From: Coptis chinensis
Lineage: Eukaryota > Streptophyta > Magnoliopsida > Ranunculales > Ranunculaceae
Assembly: GCA_015680905.1 (NCBI GenBank)
Contig: CM027383.1
Coordinates: forward strand, 84,229,001-84,293,000
Direction of reading: 5' to 3'
DNA length: 64,000 nt
Shown here in pieces: positions 19,540 through 29,669 of this stretch. Both the position numbers and the translations under genes were made by a program. Under the pieces are notes generated by a model. That model worked only from the letters and a program-made list of their open reading frames with translations. It searched no databases and had not been told where the DNA came from. Numbering within the stretch: the first letter of the stretch is position 1; each line of letters starts with the position of its first letter.

Positions 19540-22500
19540 AACAATAGGGATTCAGAGAAGTAATTCAAGGGGCATGGAACATTCCTGTTGTAGGCAACCT
19601 GATGTTCACGTTTATGAAGAAATTGAAATATGCAAAGGATGCACTGATCAAATGGAATGGGGAGAGAGGAAGGATAACATCTAAGAAAGAGGAAACAGAG
19701 AAGGCACTAGCTGAAATCCAGGGAGATTACAGACTCAGCCCCTCAGCCAAGAGTACAACATACAGGAGAAAGTGGTAACAGCTAGGTATGTTAAAGCAGC
19801 GGTGGCCGAGGAGTTAGAATGCAAACAAAAGTCGAGAGATCAAGTGGTGACTCTAGGGGACAACAATACAACATATTTCTTCAACTCTATCAAGGTTAGA
19901 AGGATGACAAACAAGATCGACTGTCTTAAAGATGAGCAAGGTACAGTGTATGAAGACTTAGCTAACATCGGAAATGAATGCGTCGAGTACTACCAAGAGA
20001 TGTATAGCCCTAAGGTGTTTCACATAAATGGGGGACATTCAGGTCGCCCAGCTAGATGAGAATACTAAGAATCTACTGGTTCGGGAGGGAACGCGAGATG
20101 AGATCATTGAGTGTCTTGCCAACATAGAAGATGACAAGGCTCCGGACAGTGATGGGTTTTCTGCACTATTTTTCAAAGCGGCTTGGAGAATAGTGGGAGA
20201 TGACTTTGAAAAGGCAGTCATGAATTTCTTCAGATCGGGTAGGATTCTACAGGAGGTGAATGCCACATGCATAACCTTGATACCGAAAATGCTATTTCCT
20301 AATTCACTAGCAGATTATAGACCCATTGCATGTTGCAATGTGATCTACAAGTACGTGTATAACCAAGATAATTACATGCAGGATGAAGACATTTATGCCT
20401 CAAGAGATATCTCTTAATCAGTCCGCATTTATCGTTGGGCGATGCATTCAGGATAATGTGTTACTATCCCTTGAGATGTGTAGCGAAGATTGACTTAAGG
20501 AAGGCGTATATACAGTGAGATGGGAAGTAGTGAGATATGCCCTCGACAGAATTGGAATTCCTCCAATGTTTGTTAGTTGGATACAAAATTGCATCGAAAC
20601 CCCTAGTTATAACATAATGATCAACGGAACACTATTTGGGTATTTCAGAGGTAGGAGAAGAATCAGGCAAGGAGGTCCTATGTCACCATATTTATTTGTG
20701 CTTGTCATGGATTTTTTCACCCAAATGATTCGGAAACGAGTTGAAGAAGGGAGTTACCGTCTACACCCCAAATGCTCCAATCCGATAGTAACGCACTTAT
20801 CCTTCGATGATGACCTCATTGCTTTCATAAATGGGGGTCTAAATACAATGAGACACTCAAAAATATCCTTCATAGCTTAGCCAGATGCACGGGGCTACAA
20901 GTAAATTTTCAGAAGAGTCAAATGTTCTACTCGGGCATTCCAGACACTGTTATTATTCAAATGGGGGAGATACTACAATTTCCGAGAGGAGCACTTCTAG
21001 TCAAGTATCTGGGCTCCCATTGATTACCACAAGACTGAAAGCCAGAGATTGTACTCCATTGATAGAGAAGGTGGGACATAGAATTCAGGCATTGAAAGGT
21101 AGAGCGTTGTCCTATGCATGAAGACTCCAACTTCTTAAGGCGGTTCTAAATGGAATGAGTATATACCGGACAACATCCTTTGTGTTACCTCAGTCGACAA
21201 TCGATGCCATCAATCAGCTATGCAGAAACTTTCTATGGAATGGACCCAAGTGTTCCACGTCTCATACACTGATTAGTTGGGATGACATTTGTTTTCCTTA
21301 TGAAGAAGTGGCATCTCGGAACCTTGTCACCGAGCAATACCTTATGGACCAAATGGGTTACAAAGAATTTGATCCGAGATAGAAATATTGGGCAGCTCAA
21401 GATCCCCAATGACTGCTCCTGGGTATAACACAATATACTGAAGAATCGGAAAGAAGCTCAGAACATAGTTCAACACCAAATTGGTGATGGCAGAGGTACT
21501 CAGTTCTGGCTGGATCCATGGTACCCCGAAGGTATTTTGAAAGACAAATTTCCCCTATCTCTCACATATAACTCAACGTGTCGATTGGATGCACGAGTGA
21601 GTAATATTATAGTGGATGGGCAGTGGAGTGTACCCACACATGTCAGAGCTCACATACCTGATATTGCTCTAGCCATTAAAGAAGACCTAAAAGTGGGACA
21701 TGGGACTGACAAGGTGATATGGGTAGCTACAAAACGAGGTGATTATAATCTCAGAGAGACCTATGACAACTTAAGAACCACCAAAGCTTCAAACTTTTGG
21801 CACCATCTCGTCTGGTTTGCTAATAGAATTCCGCAGCATTCGTTTATTGTATGGCTCACGCTCAAGAGGGGACTGAAAACGACAAGCAAGTTGAAAGCGT
21901 GGGGTACTGTAACTGATGACACATGTGTGTTGTGCTGGAGGGAAAGGGAAACCAAGGAACATATGTTCTTTCAATGCACATTTGCTCTATTCATATGGCA
22001 ACACAGTTTGAAGCAAGCAGGCTATGATAAACTAAAAAGTGCGAATTGGCAGACTGAATTTGAGTGGGTGGAACTGAGAACGAAGGGAAAAGCAGTGCAG
22101 CAGGACATATTAAGGCTTCTATTTAATGGATTCATTTATTGTGTGTGGCAAGAAAGGAACAAATGCATCTTCCTGCACAAAAACAGATAGCTCTGCAGGT
22201 TAGTAAATTGCTTATTCAAGATGTTTCCATTAAACTCCATTCTCTCAAACTAGAAATGGAAGAAGGGCCCAAAAAGACCAGGATCATGCAGATGTGGGGT
22301 TTATTTGTGGAACCGAGACAGTATGAACGAAGGCAGTGTGTATAGGAGAAACCACCCACAGGAATGTGTTCACTCAACACAAATGGGTCTCTACAAGGTA
22401 CAGTAGGTGGGTGAGCAATAGTGATTCGGAATTGTGAAGGGAAGTGATTGTGGTTGCACAAAGAAGATCAGAGTACACGACAATCGATCTTATTGAGCTA

Positions 22501-22970
22501 CAATGCCGTGCACAAGGCCTCAAACTTGCTGTGGATCATAGGTGCCTTAGAATTCAAGCCCAGACAAACTTTGCTACAGTTGTCTTGTATTTGAAGGACA
22601 AGGACAAACACCCATGACGCGCCAACCATCTAATGGGGGAGATTAATAGCTTAACAACACAATTACAAATGTTTACTCTCAAACATGTATTCCGAGAAGC
22701 GAACAAGTTGGCCGACATTTTGGCAAGAAATATATCATTCATAAGTTACGTGGTAATTATACATAGCTCTTTTTCAGAAGATGTACGGAAAATTGTGTAT
22801 GATGATGCCTCAAGCAAAATATATGTAAGACTCTAATCTATGTAACCAAATTAGTGCTTTCATTTTAATAAAATAAGGGTAAAAGACTTCTCAAAAACCT
22901 TGCTTGCCTTTCAAAAAATAATAAATAAATAAATAAATAAATAAATAAAAAATATATATATATATATCGG
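19540..22970 (+). mobile_element. 5'-truncated, decayed L1-type LINE
   Basis: Only the part downstream of the endonuclease remains. In order: a pre-RT region (GAWNIPVVGNLMFTFMKKLK at about 19570; LGDNNTTYFFNSIKVRR at about 19850), reverse transcriptase (DKAPDSDGFSALFFKAAW, then DYRPIACCNVIYK, RRIRQGGPMSPYLFVLVMDF, LSFDDDLIAF), a zf-RVT region (FWHHLVWFANRIPQHSFIVW, then CVLCWRERETKEHMFFQC) and the end of an RNase H (FREANKLADILARN). Many frameshifts and stops. The YADD-box position reads FDDD. It ends in a 3' tail of (AATA)n at about 22920-22948. Confidence 0.9.
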
Positions 22971-22977
22971 TTTGTCT

Positions 22978-24514
22978 AGGGTGCCACTCTTAGAGTGCCA
23001 CCCTTATCTCACTCTCCTCTTGAGCCGTCGGATCCGACCTCTAGATCTGAAGATCTCAATGAGGGTAAATATGTATTTTCCTCATCATCTTCTCTAAAAA
23101 AGAAAAAAAAAACCGATCTTCACCAAAAAAAGAGACCGATCTAACCAAAAAAAGAGACCAAGAGACTGATCTAACCAAAAAAAGAGACCGATCTAACCAA
23201 AAAAAGAGAGGGATCGACTAATCTGAGGGATCTACAAAAACAACCATATATTGCTTTGTCAGATTTGATTTCCATCTCGTGCGACTCTTCTTTTGCTGCG
23301 GTATGTGAACTTACTGGTCTAATTCACCACATCTAATTTAAGAAATGTTTTCCGTTTATGTTGTTAGGTTCTAAAAAGGTTATTTTTTGTTGCAGCGGTA
23401 TATTTGGTGGCTCAGTACGCTCGCGTTGAAATCAAAAGGATAGAAGCGGTACTGATACTTCCTTTTTCTGATAGCATTTCATATATCTTTAACTTATATT
23501 AAACTGAACCTTATTCGTAATAAAATTAAACCAGTAATATTCTTTTTTGTTTTAAGAATGTAAATTTGCTTATGAAGTGGATGTGATTTAACTTGCATCT
23601 ATGTCATATGACTAGAAGCAACAACTAATAACTGATAGAAATATTGGATTCGAGCATTTTGCTTACTGTATTATTTGGAAGATCCAAATGCAATATGACT
23701 AGAAGCAACAACTAACCTATCCAATATCCTTGAATACTCGACACCACCCCTATTTGTATTAGCTTTAGAGTCGTTTTAAGCTGCTTTGAAAATCGGCTAC
23801 TCTTATGCTTAGCGGTTCAAGGAGCTAAATGTGCTTAATTAGGTGTTGGTGCAAGTCCGATTAAAAGGAGCTAAATGTGTTTAATTAGGTGTTAGCATAT
23901 TTGATGAACTCTGTCGAGTTAGGTTAGTTAATCGAGTTTTGAACTCGGCCGAGTTCGTTTTGAACTCTAAATTGTCGAGTTCGTGAATTCTGTCGAAGTT
24001 TTGAATTGTCGAGTTTTGAACTCGTCGAGTTCTAAATTCTGTCAGAGTTCGGTGAACTCTGTCAGAGTTTTGAATTCGGTCAGAGTTTTGAACTCTGTCA
24101 GAGTTTTGAACTCTGTCAGAGTTCTAAATTCTGTCAGAGTTCGGTGAACTCTGTCAGAGTTTTAAATTCTGTCAGAGTTTTGAATTCTGTCAGAGTTTTG
24201 AACTCTGTCAGAGTTCGGTGACTTCTGTCAGAGTTTTGAACTCTGACAGAGTTCTAAATTTTGTTAGAGTTCGGTGAATTCTGTCAGAGTTTTGAACTCT
24301 GTCAGAGTTCGGTGAATTCTGTCAGAGTTTTGAACTCTGACAGAGTTCGGTGAAGTAGCATATTTGGTTAACTCTGTCAGAGTTCGGTGAACTCTGTCAG
24401 AGTTTCGATGTTTAAGTTATTTACACTGTTTATGTACATTGGGATTTTTGACTGTTTAAGTTATTTATATTTTTAATTTTTTCGATTTATAGAAATGGAG
24501 ACATAGACATCAAT
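22978..24514 (+). repeat. Left compound terminal inverted repeat
   Basis: Outer part (about 22978-23180) is nearly identical to the complement of 39950-40126, including AAAGAGACCGATCTAAC motifs repeated four times here. A spacer (about 23240-23890) has no counterpart at the other end. Then the palindrome array (23895-24420). Then about 95 bp matching the transposase leader, ending with ATGGAGACATAGACATCAAT at 24495-24514. That copy of the ORF start carries a stop at codon 4. Confidence 0.85.
23895..24420. repeat. Palindrome array, left end
   Basis: About 20-25 copies of the near-perfect 15-bp palindrome AACTCTG(T/A)CAGAGTT and variants (AATTCTGTCAGAGTT; GTCGAGTT forms at the outer side), separated alternately by TTTG or TTCTAA-like and CGGTG spacers. 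It gives a roughly 20-bp period. Same motif family as 38640-39690. Confidence 0.9.
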
Positions 24515-24593
24515 GTTATGTTTATCCAAGTTCAAAATAAATAAATCATTAAATCAAACAATGAAGTTATGAACTTATTGTCTCTCCTGTTGA

Positions 24594-26686
24594 TATCACT
24601 AGATTTTTATTTGATGCCATATCGACTGGAGTACTGCTTGCTTGATTCAAAATAAATATATAGCTCTGTTTCAGGTAACTGTTCTATCTTTCTATCTTTT
24701 TTTTTTTTATATATATAATGTTATGTTTGATTCAATTCTTTTGAATTCTAGACACCCATTTTATACTTTCCCTGTTGATATCACCCATTACGTTGATATC
24801 ACCCATTCTTAAAATGAAGTTAAGAATGCATGAAAACCAAAATAAAAGTTGAACCTAGCTAGTGGTCATCCATCTAACACAAGTTTCACAAGATTTCGAA
24901 GTATAACAAAATTTATATTTTTAGCAAGTATAGCAGATATATATAGATATCGTTCAGTAAGATCCACATCAAATGATATCGAAGTTTTGCATTCACCAAA
25001 CTCGGGAAGGATAAATCAGTTGATAATCGAGAGAAGTGAAGTTAGACAAGCTCTTTGTGACACCATTTAGAATGGTGTAATAGGAAGTAAATACAAGCAC
25101 AAACTAAGAGAAAACAAAGAACTTCGCTGCCCTATGGAAATCCACCAAAGGGATAAGAGTTGTGTTACTAGAACTCACCACTCTATGGAATCCACCAAAG
25201 AGATAAGAGTTGTTTCACCAAGAAGAACCACTTCTTCTCAATAAAAGTCCTATATCTTCATTCAAATACTGCTCTACTTCCATTACAAGTCTTAGAGAAT
25301 TTATAGCTAAATACAAACTTGGGATCTTGAAGAGACAAGCATTAAAACTATTCCTGATTTTCTTCTAAGTTCAAAGTCAAACTTGAATCTGAACAGGACG
25401 TTTCTCCATACATAACACACACCACTAGAAAGCTCATGAAGTCTAGTTTCCAACCAAATTCTGGTTAAGCAAAACAAAGGTTTTAGAGAAAGTTATGATC
25501 ATTTTGTCGTATGTTGTCAAACTGAACTGCCAATCCAAATTAGACTTATTTGGGCTATATCTTGGACTTTCGATTGAATGTTTCATCATCACTTTGGCTT
25601 ATCGCGAGGAGTCAATCTTGCTACTTGGGCTACTTCCTTCTCGAGAACGGTGAATAAAGCTAGGTACTACGAAAGTACAACAAACCCTTATGTGAACTAA
25701 TGACCAATTCATTGTCCCGAATCAAGCCAAAGCGTCTGTGGCTTTATATACAACCAATATACTTAGATGCTTATTGTGTTTTCAGTTAACCGATCGGCAC
25801 CAATACATAGTAAATCGAACACTTCAACGCCGGATAAACTCTCAAAGGTAACTAATCGAAGTTACTACTCTTCAAATTCTCATCGATTACTAGTTTATGG
25901 TACCGATCTCGGTCCAACTAAATTAAATCTTTAAGTTGTACAAAGTCACAAACCTTATTCGAAATATTTCTCAAAAAGCTAACCGAATCCAAAGTCTAAA
26001 TCTTCCAACAAAGATGTGATCAAGAGAAATGTAGAAACGATACCAAATTCAACATAGAGTTCATACAGATCGATCAAAGGTGAAAAGATGACAAGACACC
26101 ACTTGAGCACTAATTGACATCACATATATTATTTATTTGAGATATTTTCAGTAATGTAGGGTAGCATTCTAGCAAAGCGACCGACAGATTATAGCTGGCA
26201 TTCATGGCGAGAGGAAGGATATCATAGAACGAAAGATCCTTTTCACACACCAAATGTAAACACTCATTCTTTTATGTTAGTACATTATTAGTAAAGAAAA
26301 ACGTTTGTTAAGCAAAGTAGATTTAGGTAACTCACACATAGAGAACAAGAGAAATCCAATAGCAGATCCAACTAAGCAAACACCCCAAAAAATCTTATCC
26401 ACACAATACAATCTTGATACATAATATCCCACTATTTAGCAACAAAGTGCAGAAAATTGAGTTTTCCAAAGTCAGAGCTAAATACACTAATTAATAGAAG
26501 AGTTATTCAGTTTCCTTTTTCTCTTTTGTGTGTGTATGTGTATCACTAGATTTTTATTTGAGGCCATATCGACTGGAGTACTGCTTGCTTGATTCAAAAT
26601 AAATATATAGCTCTGTTTCAGGTAACTGTTCTATCTTTCTATCTTTTTTTTTTTTTTATATATATAATGTTATGTTTGATTCAATT
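24594..26686. repeat. Direct repeats bracketing about 1.8 kb
   Basis: Bases 24594-24737 and 26541-26686 are about 145-bp direct repeats, nearly identical (TATCACTAGATTTTTATTTG..., ending TATGTTTGATTCAATT), differing mainly in poly-T length and a T/G change. The 1.8 kb between them has no recognisable gene. Near 25090-25260 it contains two repeated phrases (TATGGAA(A)TCCACCAAAG(A/G)GATAAGAG) of the kind found in LTR-type repeats. Confidence 0.85.
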
Positions 26687-26739
26687 TAGTTTTTGAGTTA
26701 GAGACTTAAGATCGAGTATCGACAGTTGTTCCCCTTTGA

Positions 26740-27000
26740 TTAGGGGTGGTCATCGAGTCGGCGAGCGAAATCTTGGCATGCTCAGATTCGGCTCGTGAGT
26801 TTTCGAGTCGAGTTCGAGCCGAGGTCAAACTCAATGTCGAGCTCCATTTTGTGCTCAAACTCGACTCGATTTGAATTATAATTAGCTCGAGCTCGACTCG
26901 ACTCGACTCGACTCGTTTTACAAAACGAGCTTGAGTGAAGCTCGACCGCTTTCGAGCTCGAGACTCGTGAGTCATGAGCTTGCATCATCGGAAACGATGG
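26740..27000. repeat. Possible small hAT-like repeat
   Basis: Starts TAGGGGTGGTCATCGAGTCG near 26741 and is rich in alternating CTCGA/TCGAG motifs. Only one end is clear; the assignment rests on the TAGGGGTG start seen in other hAT-type MITEs in this window. Confidence 0.35.
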
Positions 27001-27089
27001 CATATATACTCAAAATTGTTGAATAAACCCCATTTTGTATGATTTAAGTACAAAAATTCCAAAAACGTAACCAAAGTCTGATTCTAAGT

Positions 27090-27800
27090 CACAGCTTAAC
27101 TGGTGCTTACACCGGCGGTTGTCGTTGCCTTAAAGTTACGAACTACAAGTAAAGAGAGAGTCCCCAGGGAACTTGATGAGGATTATATTCGTAATCCGGG
27201 GACCACATCATTTATGTACGCTCTCGGCCAAGAAGGGGTACTACCTCTCACAACATCCCTCAAGCGAGGGGTAGGTGGTAGTTTGGCTTAGCTTTACCCC
27301 CAACCCGTACCGAACTTATATCTAATTTAGGCAGGGGCCGGGTAGGTGCAGAAAGTCGTCTTTCGGGGACATGCTTTGTTGAAGACATCTCTATACCCAT
27401 TCAGGAGTGAAGGGCCTAGTAGGCTCCTCCTTGGAGAGATAAGTACTGATTGAGATAGGGCGCAGGTCCTTGTAGAATTGGTTGGGCGCAGGTCCTCGTA
27501 GCTAGGCGCATGAAGGATCGAATCTCTTCTTGTTGACAGACTTCTTCCCTGCTTCCTCACCCTAGGAGAGAGCAAGATCTTCCTCCTACAGGTAGGTTTA
27601 TAGGAAGTTAGGATAGATTCTAACCTATTAGATGTAGCCATCTGGTTCTTCCTGTAATCCAAGATTGCAACTATCGAAGAGCGTAAGAAAGGAAAAGAAG
27701 TAAGAAAGGGTATGCAAGCAAGGAGAATCTCTCTATCTTCCCTATAGTCTGTGTAGTCTGTAGCTTCATTTCCTTACTGCATCTATTCTAGAAGGAGATG
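27090..27800. other. Possible organelle-derived (mitochondrial-like) segment
   Basis: About 700 bp with clearly higher GC than its surroundings and a texture reminiscent of plant mitochondrial intergenic DNA (for example CCCCAGGGAACTTGATGAGG; CTCTCGGCCAAGAAGGGGTA). It holds a minus-strand open frame (27327-27662) of no recognised family. This is an impression from composition and phrasing; no gene was identified. The rest to 28560 is AT-rich and featureless. Confidence 0.25.
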
Positions 27801-28689
27801 CAAGCTACACTAACAAATCTAAATGTTTAGATTTCAACAAATTTCATAATACCTCCACGATTTCTTTGAACTATATCATGTATGGCGTACATTTTTATTC
27901 CAATAAGTACTAATTTGTTTGCTTAAACAAAACACTTATCTTTCAAGTAAGTAAGAAAATAGATCAACATAATCAGGTAATTGATAGAGAACCAACAAAC
28001 AAACATGCTAGGAGAATATGTCGTCAAATTAAAATGATAGAATTGAATAAGATGGCCAAGAGGAGCTATATATATATGTGTGTGATTCAAACCAAATTTA
28101 GAGTTTTAATAATTATAGTTGTAGTTATCCTTTAGTAAACTTAGGTTGAACCATTAGTAAGATAAAACCTAAACTAGTATAATTTTTTGGGATATGTTAA
28201 TAGCCTTTGATTCAATTCTTTTAGTTCCATATGTATTTTACAACCTAAAGAAGACTACTTGTTTGATTGCAAGTAAAACACGAAGGATACAAGACAATTA
28301 ATTATTCACCAACATGAAGAACTTTCAATAATGTACAACAACTCCCGTCCAATGATTTTAAAGTTTTCATCCTCATATCCTCAAATAATAGTGTACGAGG
28401 GTGAGGAAAACCAATTTGATTTGATGTCCAATGGTAGAGAAATAAACTGAGCCAGTTTAAGTAGGTTGGTTTGAAAAAACGGCAAATAAAAGTCAACAAA
28501 GTGGAGCAACTACTTCAATTGGTTTAAATCAATTTTTTGCAAACTTAAACTGTTAACTTCCTTCACAAAAAAAAAAAAAAAAAGTGGATGAAAGGAGGAG
28601 ACAAAAAAACTAGTCTCAAATGGACTATACAAAGAAGCACTATCACTCTACACTCAATTCCACAAAACCAACACTATCCCAACAAATTT

Positions 28690-29490
28690 CATATATCCAT
28701 CACTATTCAAAGTATGTGGAAAGCTTAAAACATCCCCGTGTTGTAGTTTTGACTGCACATCATCAAGTCTTTTGTTCTGTGCAGAAGACAACAACAGTCT
28801 TATGTGTTTTGATGATTCTGATAATGGAGTTGCTGGAGCAATAAACTATGAAGAAAATATTTGGCATTCACAAAACTTTAATCAAAATACTAGCCTTTTT
28901 TTGTTTTCTTTGCATAGTGATGAGTGTGTTGGGTTAATGGTTGAGAAAGAATCTGAACATATGCCTAGACATGATTATTTGGCAAGGTTGAAAGGTGGGG
29001 ATTTAGATTTGGGTTTGAGAATGGAGGCTGTTGAATGGATTTCCAAGGTTGGTTCTGGGAAATGTTTTTTTTTTTTTTTTTTTATGAAATGGGATTTCTT
29101 TTCTATTAGATTTACGATTTATCTGAATTTGGAACCAATTGATATAATTTTATGTTCTAATTTTTGAGATTTAAGTGTTCACTGAAAAGGCTTTTCGTTT
29201 TATTTTTGACTTTTGACTTTTCAGTGTTTTTCTCAAATGTTTTACTTTGAGAAATTGGATTTTGGGTTTTTTTTGTTTTACTTTTTAATTCATGATGAGT
29301 AATTTGTAATGATTATTGTGAGTTGGATTTACTGGGATCTTATTTGCACACATGAGCAAGATTTTTGCAATTTTGAGTAGGTTACTTTTTTCTCATTAGA
29401 TGTCTAATGTGCTGCCCTTGATGTTAACAGGTTCACGCTCATTACAGCTTTGGACCTTTGAGTGTCTATTTATCAATTAGATTGGGTTTT
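28690..29490 (+). pseudogene. Captured 5' fragment of a D-type cyclin gene
   Basis: Reads like the start of a CYCD2/4-type G1 cyclin. From about 28750 the frame gives DCTSSSLLFCAEDNNSLMCF, then an acidic stretch. Next comes SDECVGLMVEKESEHMPRHD, then YLARLKGGDLDLGLRMEAVE and WISKV, the N-terminal edge of the cyclin box. The LxCxE retinoblastoma-binding motif of active D cyclins is not intact: the corresponding position reads LLFCAED. An intron starts near 29055 and ends with CAG at about 29430. The next exon gives VHAHYSFGPLSVYLSIRLG, then homology stops. The rest of the cyclin box is missing and no start codon is clear in frame, so this is a truncated copy inside the Mutator-like element. 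Confidence 0.82.
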
Positions 29491-29669
29491 TTTTGTTAGT
29501 GTGTGGAGGGGGGATTTAATAGAGGAGTATAGTTTGCCTAGATACATGCACACCTTAGATATAGATTGGCATGCACACACCTTATTTCGTTCTTTGTTTT
29601 TCACGTTGGTATTGCAACAATTTGAATTAGTTGAATGTCTTATTTTTAACTCCTATTTATTTTGTAGCA

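Noticed and set aside
20515-22190. Treating the LINE frames at 20.0-22.2 kb as host genes
   Set aside because: They line up in order as reverse transcriptase, zinc finger and RNase H of one decayed LINE with a 3' tail.
27460-27560. Possible tRNA-like sequence near GGATCGAATCTC
   Set aside because: No acceptor stem or D-arm could be paired by eye.
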